Shown here: piece after piece, positions 11,617-22,826 of the stretch
Layout: each line of letters starts with the position of its first letter
Numbering within the stretch: position 1 is the stretch's first letter
Origin: Toxonevra muliebris
Lineage: Eukaryota > Arthropoda > Insecta > Diptera > Pallopteridae
Direction of reading: 5' to 3'
DNA length: 64,000 nucleotides
Assembly: GCA_963691655.1 (NCBI GenBank)
Contig: CAVNUY010000024.1
Span: forward strand, 16,375-80,374
Program-made: the position numbers and the translations under genes
Notes under the pieces: model-generated
Database searches by the model: none
What the model saw: only the letters and a program-made list of their open reading frames with translations
What the model was told of the DNA's origin: nothing

Positions 11617-12060
11617 CTAGCTGACCTGGCAAAATTTGTTGTGCCCAATTTATATAATTTGTTTTTAACCCAAATTCTCCCGGAATAAAACTTATTAAAA
11701 AGTCCGAAATAACGTAAATTCAACTTTTAGCTGTGATCTATAAATTGGTTTCTTAGATAAGACATGTGTCCATATGGACACGCTAGGAGAATTCGGGTTA
11801 ATAAAAAGAAACGATTTTTTTCCATGTAGCTATATATATTCTGAATATGAATTAAATCCAACAATAAATATCAAAATATCTTGGCTTTAGCGTCACCTGT
11901 CGTGTCCATTTTTTGCAAAAATATTTGTTTGCATGTAATTAACATATTTTCTAAATATGAGCTAAATCGGTCCATAAATATAATTTATCGAAATATATCG
12001 ACGTCAGCGCCACCTAGCGAGTTTAAAAAAGAGGAAAGCCAACCTTAACAATAAACAAAT
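11617..12060 (-). mobile_element. Helitron-like end inserted in the Harbinger element
   Basis: Read on the minus strand, a GGCACAACAAATTTTGCCAG stretch runs to CTAG followed by T (11620-11617, then 11616), like a Helitron 3' end. Inside are two diverged copies of a ~115-bp unit, each with TAAATCSRNCAATAAATA-like and 'AGCGYCACCT' blocks (near 11850-11915 and 11960-12025). The opposite terminus was not found, so the extent is a minimum. Confidence 0.4.
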
Positions 12061-12394
12061 ATATGATGTGAATATGGTTTTGATACGTTCTGTGGTTTAG
12101 GCGTGATGCTATTACATACAGCACACATACGATTTTATACTATAATAAGATGTTGTATGGAGATCGAACTAATAAAAAATCTATAGGTGTTTGCTGCTTT
12201 ACGCTTCAACTGGACCCAACAGCGGTCAGTGGGTAAGCAGTGGGGCATTTCGTTAAGTCATATATCGCAGCATGGGATAACAGACGCAATAAACAAAAAT
12301 ATGATCCAGAAGTATGTTCGTATCCCCATGACACCAGTAGAGCGCCAAAGCTAAATGTATACCAACGCGTAGTCCTTTCGAATATGCCATCTAT

Positions 12395-12879
12395 TCAATT
12401 GGCTATAGCTTTGTTGCCATTCGGGACCAGTGCTGCCGAAGGTACTCTTTCTTTTGCTATTTGCTTTACACTCCAACTTGATGGAGCTATTGTCAAAATT
12501 TTCAATTTTAAAGGATCATTTCTTTCTAAGCTGTTATATTTTTCTTTTAATTCTGTTAACATTTCCCCTAATTTATTTTCTCTGACTGATTTCACATCAC
12601 TTTTTTAGCACTCAGATCCATATCTTGACTTTCATAAACGATCTTATCTTCTTCCATACAGTTATTGATATTATCAACATTTATATTTGTGTTAGCTGAG
12701 ATAAAGTCAGTTTTAAAAATTTTTCTGCAACCCAAACATATTTTACCATTTTGTGGCAGATGAGGAAACTTTCGTTTAAATGTCTCTGATATATTTCGCA
12801 AGTTTTTACCAATGTGCCCTACATCATTTGAGCTTTTCCAAGGGTTACAGCATCTGTCTAGTCGCGTTTTTTCAGACAT
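12395..12879 (-). pseudogene. Transposon-associated protein of unknown function, broken
   Basis: Frame one (12879-12592) starts with a basic region and a CCNPW motif, then a KFPHLP and CLGCRK zinc-binding-like CxxC. Frame two (12595-12395) continues with coiled Leu/Glu-rich sequence and an ILTIAPSSWSVKQIA block. They differ by one base at an A6 run near 12600-12610, so one frameshift separates two halves of one gene. I have seen this CCNP...LTIAP-SWS pattern in multicopy invertebrate proteins of unknown role, but cannot name the family. It is antisense to the Harbinger transposase fragment. The plus-strand open frame over the same stretch is a shadow. Confidence 0.5.
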
Positions 12880-13214
12880 ATTTGATATTTAAAAGAGCAA
12901 CTTCCCGTATCAACTTTCAAGAACTCTCTGTGTTTTTTTAATGAGTCATTAAATATATGCTAATATATTTATCTTAAACGACGCAGAAAGGGTCAACACT
13001 CCTATTGTAAAAAGTCATATAGAATTTCGGGAATATCACGACTAAAATTCAACATTTATAGAAGCTCGTTTCTTTTTTCCGTATATTTATTTCAATTTCG
13101 TTATTACATCAGAAATGTTTTATGAAAATATATTATAGGCATACTACGTCCAAGTCGTAGTTTCTGGGTAACGCTAAATGTAGGTTACAGTTAAGTTAAT
13201 GTATGAAAGAATAA

Positions 13215-14045
13215 GTTTTTTGGGGAGTTTTCAGGTGACTTGGGTGAATGTGAGACACGAAAAACGGTTTTTTGGGAATTTTTTTTTTTTTGAGGTTAGG
13301 AACAACACGTAACATTTTCCGTGGCAATTAATATTACATTTATGTTCATTGATCGAAATTACACAAAAATAGGTCTTCCCCGTTGCTTTATGATGACTTG
13401 GGTATGCGTAAGACCACAAAAACTGGGAGCTTTTTTGAGGTTAGGGAAAACACGTAACATTCCTCGTGGAAGTTAATATTGAATTTCTGTTCATCAATCA
13501 AAATTACACAAAAATAGGCTTTTCTCGTTGTTTTATAATGACTTCTGACTTGGGTAAGCGTAAGACCCCAAAAACTGCTTTTTTTGACCTTTTGTTGAGG
13601 TTAGGGACAACACGTGACATTTTCCGTAAAAATTAATATTAGATTTGTATTCATTACTTAGAATTACACAAAAATAGGCATTTTCCGCTATTTTATGATG
13701 ACTTGGGTAAGCGTAAGATCCAAAAAACAGCCTTTTTGACCTTTTTTGAGGTTAGGGACAACACGTGACATTTTTTGTGGAAATTAATATTAAATTTGTG
13801 TTCATTACTTGGAATTACACAAACATAGGCTTTTCCCGCCGTTTTATGATGACTTGGATAGGCGTGAGACCCGAAAACAGCGTTTTTGGACCTTTTTTGG
13901 GGTTAGGGACAACACCTGACATTTCCCGTGGAAATTAATATTAAATTCATATTCAGCGAAAAAAATATACGGAAAAAGGCTTTATCTGTTTTTTATGATG
14001 ACTTGGGTAAATGTACGCTTCATAAAACTATTATTTTAAGATGAG
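13215..14045. repeat. ~150-bp tandem array, about 5.5 copies
   Basis: The marker TGACTTGGGT recurs at 13236, 13394, 13546, 13699, 13850 and 13999, a spacing of 149-158 bp. Each unit also has GAGGTTAGGGACAACACGT, GGAAATTAATATTAAATT and ATTACACAAAAATAGGC. Copies are roughly 80-90% alike by eye. Noncoding; open frames here are artefacts. Confidence 0.9.
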
Positions 14046-15896
14046 GTAGTAGACTTCCAGCCGCCTTATTGGTTCGCCATCATGCAAAAGCAAAAAAGGC
14101 CTTGTTTCATTCGAAACTAGAGATAATAAGCTTTCATTTGAGCCCAAGCATGCCCCAAAATACCTTAACCAATTTTGGACAAGGGGGTCTCACATTGACA
14201 GAGAATGTCCCATATATATATTAGATTTGGAACTGGAAGAATTTTGGTGTGAAATTTTTCATTTAAAGAATGTTTTAAAAGAAAAAATGCTTGCAAAACT
14301 GGAAAAATTTATTGGGGCAAGTTTAAGTTTCCTCATTGCAGTACAGCGGCAAATATAATTTTTTCTCAATTGAATCTAATTAAAGACAAAAAACGAAATT
14401 GCTGTTAATGTTAATGCAGTAATGGTTGGTAAGAAAAGCTAAAAAAAAAAAAAAAATTATGCCTCCTTCTAGGTACCTTGGATTAAGCTGGTTTAAAGTA
14501 CCACAAATATCATTCTACTTATTTTACCCGGTTTTGAGAAGAAAGAAGACAAGTTTGTTGTAGTTTTTTAATCATTATTGCTTTTTTCATTATTATTTAC
14601 TGATACTACCGTTTGTTTCCAAAGAAGGAATATTTGGTTTTTGGATGAATTTGCTTTATTTTCACAAATTTTTTAGCTTTAAGTATGACTGAAGTTGTAA
14701 CAGCTGTGAATAAAAAAATTTATTTTTTTCTAATAAAATTTCTATACATTAGTGCAACTGTTTGCAATTATCTAAGACTCTAGATTCTAAGTAATACTTA
14801 TTTGAAAACTGGTAAGACATTTTGAAAAATTCCTTCCCTGGAAAGCAAAATCCTCCTCTTAAAAGGAAAAATTCCTCCCCTTAAAATTTTCAAAACGACA
14901 GCACTGTTCGGGACCATACGATTACGAAGAAGTATATGTAAATCGCCATGGATCTTTTTATATTTTTAATCTTAATTTAAATATTTTAGGTGTAACCTTA
15001 CTTTAAGAATTTTAAATTAATAAATATAGTAAAAAAAACAATAATAGAAATGTCATTTGCCAACGTTGCCACTTTTTTTAGCGATAATTGTAGCTAAGAA
15101 TTTTTAGCGAAAATTGTCGCCAACACGGAGTTACAGAATTATTACATCATTAGTGCAAGCGATAAAATCGCAAATTGCTATGGTGATTGCCGGTCGCTAA
15201 GAAAGTTACAGAATCGCACCCCTGAATTCCTGCCTAACAACAACAAACGACTCCATTATTTACTTATGTATTCTTCGAAATGTGTACCTCCTAGGTCATT
15301 CCAAGTTCTAGGATCCTTCATGATTTTTAACAAGGAACATTTTCTCTAAAGTTAGTGTAATAGTTTTCTCAATGATTTTTTTAACGCCCATTTATCGAAA
15401 AAACAATTTTAAAACCCCATTTTCAAGAGGAAGGGTAAGAGATGGAAAAAAGTATATATCCAAAAATTGTTTTTCTTTTTGTCTGCAGCCGTCACATGAT
15501 GTGATAACATACTTCTTGCATTGTTGTTTACTTCATAGAGCACATGAGCCGACACTAAGAGAGTAAGTGTCGGGGTCGAGCTTTTTGCCATATACGTGTG
15601 AGCTCTCATCATTATTCAATCAACTGTCAAAATTTCTCAATTTACAAATTAGTACTTTTTTGGGATGAATATCGTGTACGCTGTTCCGAATACTTTTAAT
15701 TATCTTGGTACCAAATAATCATATGTACGATAAGTATTTTGCAAACGGATTGATTTCTGTTTGTTATTTTTTAATATTTTTTAATATTTTCCTTATTACC
15801 ATTTAAATTATAGCTTACAGATAAATAAATCAATCAAAATTTTGTGGGTAACCATAGAAGAATTAAAGTAGTCGTGAAATTTTTGAAAACAAAAAG

Positions 15897-16412
15897 ATGA
15901 GTGAGTTTTATTTGTTTTGTTTTGTATTTTATTATTAATATTACATATTTCCAGATTTGAATTTAATTAATAGAAATGGTGAGGCGTCTTCAACAAATTG
16001 TGTTGAAACAAGTGGAGGATTAAGTACAACAAAAAGAAAACTACCACCATGGATGCTAGCACAAAGTAATGCAGCAGATGAAGGGCCAGAAACATGCAGG
16101 TGCAAGTGCGTCCAAGAAAGAGTAAAAGAAAATGGTGATGCTGAAGAGGATAATAAACAAGTAAATAGAGAAGAGAATAACGATGATGTGACACCATCTT
16201 GTTCCACGGCAGCAAATACTGAAGCACCGCCATCATGTTCTACAGTAACAAGTGCAGAAGGACCACCACAATGTTCTACGACAACAAATGCAGAAGCACC
16301 ACCAACACAAATTAAAAACGAGCTTGGTCTATCTCTCTTAACCCTCATCGGTCCTTCAATTACCTTAATTGGTCCCAAGTGTATCATATATGATACAATT
16401 AACAAAAATTGA
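15897..16412 (+). CDS. Small two-exon gene with Ku-binding-like motif
   Basis: ATG at 15897 and one further base are followed by GTGAGT. A 54-bp intron (15901-15954) ends TTTCCAG, and joining ATGA to ATTTG keeps the frame to a TGA at 16410-16412 (about 153 residues). An AATAAA follows at 16518. Near residues 26-37 is KRKLPPWMLAQ, which closely follows the Ku-binding motif of APLF (basic, hydrophobic-P-x-W-M, then L-A). Then come a CRCKC cluster, an acidic Glu/Asp/Asn-rich linker, and three ~13-residue repeats of the form P-S/Q-C-S-T-x-x-x-x-E-A/G-P. No folded domain is recognised, and most of the protein looks disordered. It lies wholly within the transposon at 15534-18686. Splice sites and motif are seen directly; Ku binding is inference. 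It may be a captured host gene or a chance motif. Confidence 0.6.
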
Positions 16413-16517
16413 TTATTCCAACACATATAGTATGTAGAACTATTTGCATAGTTATTATGTTTATTATTCAAGATCAATTCACATTTTTAATGTTTTTTAA
16501 TGACAAATTATAATGAA

Positions 16518-16523
16518 AATAAA
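16518..16523 (+). terminator. Poly(A) signal AATAAA
   Basis: Perfect AATAAA about 105 bases after the stop codon of the two-exon gene, as expected for its 3' end. Confidence 0.5.
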
Positions 16524-16917
16524 TGAAAAATGAATAGTGAAGTGTTTTAGCATATTTTTTTGATTATGTGGATGCCGCGATCTGAGTGTATATTTTAATA
16601 TTTTTATATGTACTTATGGGTGGATTTGGATGGCTATCCAGAGACACGCTTAGGCCTGAACGGCCGATTGTGATACCAACTGCTGTGATGACAACACTGA
16701 ACTGGAAAGCCAAGAGTTATAATTCCAATAGTTTTTGCAAAGACAAAAACAATGTAGCTTTATAACTTTTATTAATTTCTTCTCATTTTTAGCATTAATA
16801 CTTATATGCTTGATGTATGGCACTTATTAAAAAGACTTAAAGCTTTTTATTTAAATTTCATATTTCTTTATTATTAAAAAATAAATAAAACGTTCTTAGA
16901 AATGTGTTTCAATTGTG

Positions 16918-17145
16918 CATATCGCTCCTTCGGTGCAAAACAGTCATAACTCAAAATTCAATTTTAAAGTTTATCATTACTGCCATTTCAGCGTAATTTT
17001 TGATGCTGATGTATCTAGTAAATTATCAATTTTTTTGCACAAACTTTGAACAGATCATGGAACATATTGAGATACACCCAGGGTTAGCAAAAACTCGAAA
17101 ATTTTTTTTAGTGTTATGACTGTTTTGCAACGAAGGAGCGATATG
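16918..17145. mobile_element. 228-bp MITE with 33-bp inverted ends
   Basis: CATATCGCTCCTTCG at the left and its inverse at the right are part of a ~33-bp inverted repeat ending in AAACAGTCATAAC, with a G/T difference at position 16. If TA is the target, the element proper is TCGCTCC...GGAGCGA, fitting a Tc1/mariner-type MITE. It is nested inside the CATAGAG transposon and has no coding content. Confidence 0.75.
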
Positions 17146-17677
17146 TAATACCAATAGAAGGCTTCATCAATACCATCGACGGGATTACTGTCAATCACAG
17201 CGCCCCACTTTAATTTAATTTTTAATTAATCCAATAATTTGAATTTTTTTGATTTTATTATTATTTAATTTAACTAATTCTATTATTATTTAATTTAATT
17301 AATTCAAAATAATATAAATAAATTATTTTTGCAGCGAAATTTGCTAACAATGTTTTTGACGAACTGTCAAATGAGAAATGGTGAATATAAAAAATGTAGC
17401 CACCCAAGTACCACGGTTGCATTTTTTGTTTCTTTCTTTTTGTACAATTTTATAACAAGATGTATAAAATAGCTATTTTCTTCAAGTTAGTTTCTTAGAT
17501 CCTTAGTGAGAAATTACTTCTTATTATTTAGAACTGAAACTTCACAATTAAAACTGTCAAAAATTCTTTGTTATTTCGGCAAATTGTTACAAAGTTTTAA
17601 GTTGAATTACATTTTTTGCTTTATTATAAATAGCTAGAAAAATACTAAAAGGCTTACTTGTGAGGGCAAAAAAAAAA

Positions 17678-17758
17678 AACGGTCATACATATGAAAAAAT
17701 GGCGGAGGAGCTGCGGCAGCAAGGCTGCACAGTGACTGCGGTTGAAGTGAAAAAATAA
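17678..17758 (+). pseudogene. Myb/SANT-like domain fragment
   Basis: A 26-codon open stretch to TAA gives NGHTYEKMAEELRQQGC and then TVTAVEVKK. This matches the third-helix region of Myb/SANT-like DNA-binding adaptor proteins common in insects and in some transposons. It is unusually GC-rich for the region. The preceding helices and the W-x-x-L end are absent, and an A13 run lies just upstream. It sits inside the CATAGAG transposon, so it may be what is left of an element-encoded DNA-binding protein. Confidence 0.45.
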
Positions 17759-18694
17759 TAATTGACGCTTTCTCCTATACACTTTTATTTCGTTTATCAT
17801 TTTGATTCTCTTCGTAGTCAAATTTATTCAACATTAGGAATAATTATATTAGTTGCCGGCATTTTACAACAAGAAATAAATAATGAACTGTCAAATGAAA
17901 CCATAAGCTGAACCAATGTGAACGATTGCAGTTTCGTTCGAAACCATTTGCCGAAACTACGCAATTTCGGCTCAATGGGAACATGGTATTAGAATATTTG
18001 AGCAATTCTTTTAAACTTTAATAAAAAGAAGTGAATATTGTATTTGCACAATATTTTCAGTAGCGGCGTTTTTTTTTCGCTTATTTTGTTTTCGATGAAG
18101 CAGACTTTTACTGCTACAAACCAGTTGCCTTCTCTTTACTTATCTAATTCATGTGCACACAAAATATTTTTATAATGTATGTATATTTTATAAATATCAA
18201 ATGCATTTGTCACTTATTTTCTGGTGATAAACGTTCAAACAATAAAATAAATACCAACATTTTCTTTGTCAGCAAAGTAATAAGTTTTTCATACAACTAA
18301 TTGAAATATTTCTATATTCACTCTGTAGTACAGAGTCTGTACAACTCTATTTTATTTAAAATCTAGTTTTAAACTATCAAAATCTGGTTTGAATGAACAA
18401 CAATGCTGAAAGATATTATATACTACGGGCAGATAATTGCCATTATCTGTTCATTGCTAAATTTTAATTATACTAAAATAAGGAAATTTTCAGTTAATTA
18501 GGAGATTTTCACATTTTAAAGAGTGGCATCACTGTAAGTGAGGTGTAATTTTGCAAAACATATGGAACCGAGCGTCAGCTGCTAAGAATCACCTGAGATC
18601 GATGGCGGCCATCTTTGTACCGAGGTAGAGCGAAAATGTGGTTGTATTAGTGATGGCTCTCTTAGTGTCGTCTCATGTGCTCTATGGTTTACTT

Positions 18695-19003
18695 CATTAT
18701 AAAAGATTTCGTTTTTATGCTGCAAAAAGTGCAACCATGGATTTTTAAAAATTTTCGTTTTCTCTTTCCATCGTATTTCTTCGCTTTTTGCACGTCTGCA
18801 TCGGCTTATGTTTATATTATTTTAAAATTTCAATTAGGAAAGAATAAACTATAAATAAAAACAATTTTTGATATATTCCAGTATATTCCACAACCGTTTT
18901 TGATATAGAAATTATGTGTGGCATCTTTTTGGGCATAAAGTAAAATATATAATAAAACTAAAAAAAAAATATTTCCGTGGAAAATAGCACTTTTGTTGCT
19001 CTC
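18695..19003. other. Spacer, nothing recognised
   Basis: AT-rich DNA between the CATAGAG transposon and the CACCCAG element, with no supported feature. Confidence 0.4.
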
Positions 19004-19315
19004 TACACCCAGAAAAATACCCATCTCTAAAACAAAGAAAAAGTTTCCTCAATTTGAATCCACGAAAATTTCTCTGGTTTATGTAAATTTTCCTCAAAAT
19101 GAAGAAAAATGTTTTCCTTTCATGCAACCATGGCGTTCAATTTGAAGTAAGCTATTTCTTCATTTTTGGAATTTTAGTTGCGGTGCTGCCCACCAATTGC
19201 AATAAAACCCCAAATTTTAATGAAATTGTTAAAACTAAAATTAAAGGAAAGTAAGGTAAAAAAGTAAGTAAAATACAAGAAAATATTGGTGTGGTAAATA
19301 GGTATCTACATTAAA

Positions 19316-21195
19316 TGGCTTATTTGCTCCATACATTTTGCTAAAGTATTTCAGATCTTAATTGTGACAGCGGAATATGAAAATAGGGTGCTAAAAACCA
19401 ATTAAAATGAAAAACAATTTTAATTTGTAAAAACTGGATGCGCTACTCCGAAAAGCGTGATTTTAAAGGATGTTTTACAATAGGTTTGGGATTTTGTATG
19501 GAAAAAAGTATTCAACTTGCATATAAAAGATTTTCAGATATCCATACCTACGTAAAAAATGCCACTAAAGCGAATGGCGTACACAGTTTGTTGACACAAC
19601 TGAACACAAAGCCACCCGTAGCGCCTAAAATGGCAATTTGGCACTTTTTTTTTTTACGAATTTTCAAATTCACCCGTTAGGATTTTGAAGTTAGCGGTAG
19701 TTTTTTAAAAATTAAAGCATTGTAGGTAATTCAATTTAGTTTTTTTAAAACATAAAAATTTTCCAAATAGAGTTATATTTGAACTAGTAAATTAACTTTT
19801 AATAAACCTAAGTCGAGTACAATCAAGTTCACCTTTGACAAATGTCATCAAAAAATTGCACGAAAAAACAAGGCAGGAGTTGAAAAATTGTCTTATCGTG
19901 GAAATTTGTATTCTTTATTTTCGTCTGTCAATTACAGTATTATATGTACAGATTTCCCACGTACAACACGGCATTTGTAGAGCACGATTTCGCTCTAACA
20001 CGATTTGTTGATAGCAGAAATCCCCATATAACACGATGACACTATAGCACGATTTCCTTCCAACACGATTTGCAAATAGCTGAATCCCTGGTATAACATG
20101 ATTAGTGAAAATAATTTGGAAATTCAAATCGCTTTTTAAATTTGTTAATAAGCTATTTAACTACAACTCTAATTTTTATTTGCTAAATTTATCAAATTCC
20201 AGTTCACTCTGTGTTCTAGTTTTATTGTTATTTTTGCTTGTTAAATTCAAATGTTTTCTTTAAATCTTCCAATAAATTATCTGTTAAGTGCTTATTATTA
20301 AAATTTTTTTATATAAAATCAATATACTTACTTTCTGTTTTTTTGCTTTTACAATCAAAATTAAAAACTTTAATTTATTAATAAAAGAGAGAAAATGTAT
20401 CAAACCGTACAAAAAGTTAAAATATACATAAAGCAAATGAATGGCCTGCATGTGACAGCTCGAACGACACTAATCCCAAAAAGTTGTTTTTAAACTCTTG
20501 GAACATAACCCTATTTTTGTACTACTTGTACTACATAACCCTATTTTTGTACGATTTCTAAATTCTAAATTCTTGGAGCCTAACTCCGCTTTTTATACTG
20601 GTTCCTTGTTCCGTATAACATGAATTCGCACAACACGATGCTTTTTTGGAACCTATCAATCGTGTTATACGGGGACACCTGACGAAAGCGCTTAAGTATG
20701 GAGAACATTTTAAAAGTTAGTAGTTACTTCTTAATTGGTAAGTTTCATTAATTTAATGCAATTTTTTCAACGTCTGCTTTGTTTTTGCAATTTTTTGGCG
20801 ACATTTGTCAAAGATGAACTTGATTGTACTCGACATGGGTTCACTAAAAGTTAATTTAATAGTTCAAATATAACTCGATTTGAAAAATTTTTTTTTAAAT
20901 AAACTAAATTGAATTACCTATAATCGTACTTACTTTAATTTTTAAAAAATTACCGCTTTATTCAAAATCCTAACGGGTGGATTTAAAAATTCGTAAAAAA
21001 AAGTGCTAAATGGTTACTTTAGGCGCTAGGGGTGGCTTAGGGCTCAGTTGTATCAAAAAACTGGGTACGGTTTTCGGAGTAGCGCATCCAGTTTTCACAA
21101 ATTTAAAATTTTTTCATTTTAATTGGTTTTTAACACCCTATTTTCATTTTCTGCTGTCACAATTAAGATCGGAAATACTTTAGCAAAATAAGCCA
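19316..21195. mobile_element. Long-TIR element, copy 2
   Basis: The arms begin TGGCTTATTTGCTCC on the left and TGGCTTATTTTGCTAAAG on the right (read inverted from 21195). They stay paired for about 550-600 bases through CACCCGTTAGGATTTTGAA and GAGTACAATCAAGTTCACCT. The centre is a pogo-like insertion (19949-20681). It is the better-preserved relative of 5100-6795 and is nested in the CACCCAG element. Noncoding. Confidence 0.75.
19949..20681. mobile_element. pogo-like non-autonomous element
   Basis: The left end CAGATTTCCCACGTACAACACG and the right end (read inverted) CAGGTGTCCCCGTATAACACG form short inverted repeats. The left is preceded by TA. Inside are repeated AACACGATTT motifs. The short open frame across the left end is repeat-derived and not a gene. 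The duplicate lies at 24570-25302. Confidence 0.55.
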
Positions 21196-22267
21196 TCTAA
21201 TCTACATATATCATTTTTTCTAAAACTTAGTCCTTACAACGCGTCGCTGCATACAATTTTAACTCAATAGCTTTTACGAATTACTTTGTCTATTGTTAAC
21301 ACAAATGTGCATGGAACAAAGGACGTTTCCATAAACCTGTTTCTTCCAAAATTTAGTCGCATCTGCATATAAAAATTCAAGCACCATTTGGCTACGAAAC
21401 AAAAGTATCAAAATACCATAAAGGGACCAATTACCTTATTTAGAATAAAATAAGGTGGCACCATTAAACTCACATATTCTTTGTGCATAGAAAATGTAAG
21501 AAAGAGACGAATATACCAAAAATGTTCTCCATACAAAATTTTGGTATACACAAAAAACTAGCTTTACTCTTTTGGCCTTAGTAAACAATCGCGAACGCTT
21601 TGTTTTTCTTTTGAATTTTTTAGTCGGCGTCTTTATTTCAAGCGAAGCGGTTGTGTTTGTGGCTGTTGATATAATTTGTGAAAAAAAAAAAAAAATATAT
21701 TCGAAAGAAATAAATTTCAATAAACTTCAATTTATAATTTTTTGAAGATCATTTTGATCATTTCAAGGCGACGACGCCTGTAGTGTATGTAAAAATACGT
21801 ATGCATGTAAACCATAATACTTATTAAAAATAAAATAAGAAATGAATACAAGTAAAAAAATATGATTTCTATGCCTTTTAATTAAAACAACATTGTAGAA
21901 AATATTCCATAAATTGAGCATTTTTTTTTCTAAAAAGGTAGTAAATTGACTTCAATTTATGGAAAATTATTCCTCAAATTGAGGAAAATTTTACCTAAAT
22001 TATATACAGTTTCTCATATTGAAATAAAATATTATTCATTTGAAAAATACAATTTCTACAAATTGAAGACATATTTCTTTAATTTATAGAAAACTTCCTT
22101 CTTTCAAAGAAAATTTTCTCTAAAATAAAGAAAAAATATTTCCTCAATTCAAAGAAATTTTGTATATCTAAATGAGGAAACCGTTTCTATGGCGCCAAAT
22201 CATTCCCATTTTTCCTCAATTTGATAGCCGTTTTTCTTCAAATTAGGTAAGTATTTCTCTGGGTGTA

Positions 22268-22826
22268 ACAAAACCAGTACATACGGCTACATACAATCAA
22301 GCTTTAGTGAGAGAGTCGATATAGAAGTCTCGGCTTGATTGCATATAACTGAACTTTCCTTTCATGTTGTTATATACGTATACTAAGTCGTCTTTGTGCC
22401 GATAAGAGTATAGAGTATCAACCGATGAAAAGCAACAACAAAATAGAAGAGGACTGCAAAAACTTCCTCAGAATGTTGTATAAATGTTTTCTAACCATTT
22501 TCTATTAAACAACATAGTTTCACTTCTACTGTGAGTGCTTGCAGACACAAAATTTGTTTTTTTATTACAATAGGGGTCTTCATTAAAGCGCGGAAAACTT
22601 CGTTTTAATGAAGGCACCATGTGACCAACGTGTAAATCATTTTGTACATCGATTATTGGTAGCAAACAAAATATACGGTCGATTTTCTTTTTGTAGGGCT
22701 GCTATAAACTAATTATTGAGCCATGGACGAACGCAGTAATTGATATAAACAAGCAATATTTTTCCAAAATGCTGAAAAAAGCGAAAAAGTTGACCTACTA
22801 AGATTTCTAGAAGAGAAAGCTATTAA
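22268..22826. other. Unique segment of the duplicated block, no gene
   Basis: The short minus-strand frame at 22468-22665 has no recognisable domain and is repeated exactly in copy B only because the block is duplicated, so conservation gives no support for it. Confidence 0.4.

Larger units (their letters stand above)
11097..15221. mobile_element. PIF/Harbinger-type element, decayed, 4.1 kb
   Basis: The left end GGATGCGATTCTGTAAC and the right end (reverse complement GGGTGCGATTCTGTAAC) form terminal inverted repeats. Subterminal TTAGCGA and GCGATAATT motifs recur at both ends. CTG flanks both sides (11094-11096, 15222-15224), a 3-bp target duplication. A transposase start with Harbinger features lies at 11400-11610. 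The left terminal motif is repeated at about 11168. The interior also holds another element's end (11617 on), minus-strand open frames (12395-12879) and a tandem array (13215-14045). The rest (14046-15050) is AT-rich with no gene. Confidence 0.75.
15534..18686. mobile_element. DNA transposon, CATAGAG termini, 8-bp TSD
   Basis: The two ends form a 30-bp inverted repeat beginning CATAGAGCACATGAG and differing at one position (base 16). The exact 8-bp sequence GTTTACTT lies on both sides (15526-15533 and 18687-18694). CA-start termini of ~30 bp with 8-bp duplications fit the P superfamily best, and hAT is the alternative. No transposase was found. The element instead holds a small spliced gene (15897-16412), a 228-bp MITE (16918-17145) and a Myb/SANT-like scrap (17678-17758). 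Intact ends and TSD suggest a fairly young, non-autonomous insertion. Confidence 0.85.
19006..22265. mobile_element. CACCCAG inverted-repeat element
   Basis: The left end TA-CACCCAGAAAAATAC mirrors the right end GTATTTCTCTGGGTG-TA, with TA on both sides (19004-19005, 22266-22267). The outer ~250 bases at each end are full of TTCCTCAATTTGA-type units in opposing orientation. The middle is occupied by the long-TIR element 19316-21195. No transposase. Its right part is duplicated at 25821-26829. Confidence 0.65.

Noticed and set aside
12240..12608. 122-residue plus-strand frame
   Set aside because: Opposite strand of the better supported minus-strand gene remnant at 12395-12879.
15941..16477. 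178-residue minus-strand frame over the Ku-motif gene
   Set aside because: Antisense shadow of the repeat-rich exon; no splice or start support, while the plus strand has intron, start and poly(A) signal.
21436..21720. 94-residue minus-strand frame, repeated at 26000-26284
   Set aside because: Repeats only because of the segmental duplication; starts in an A13 run and shows no domain.
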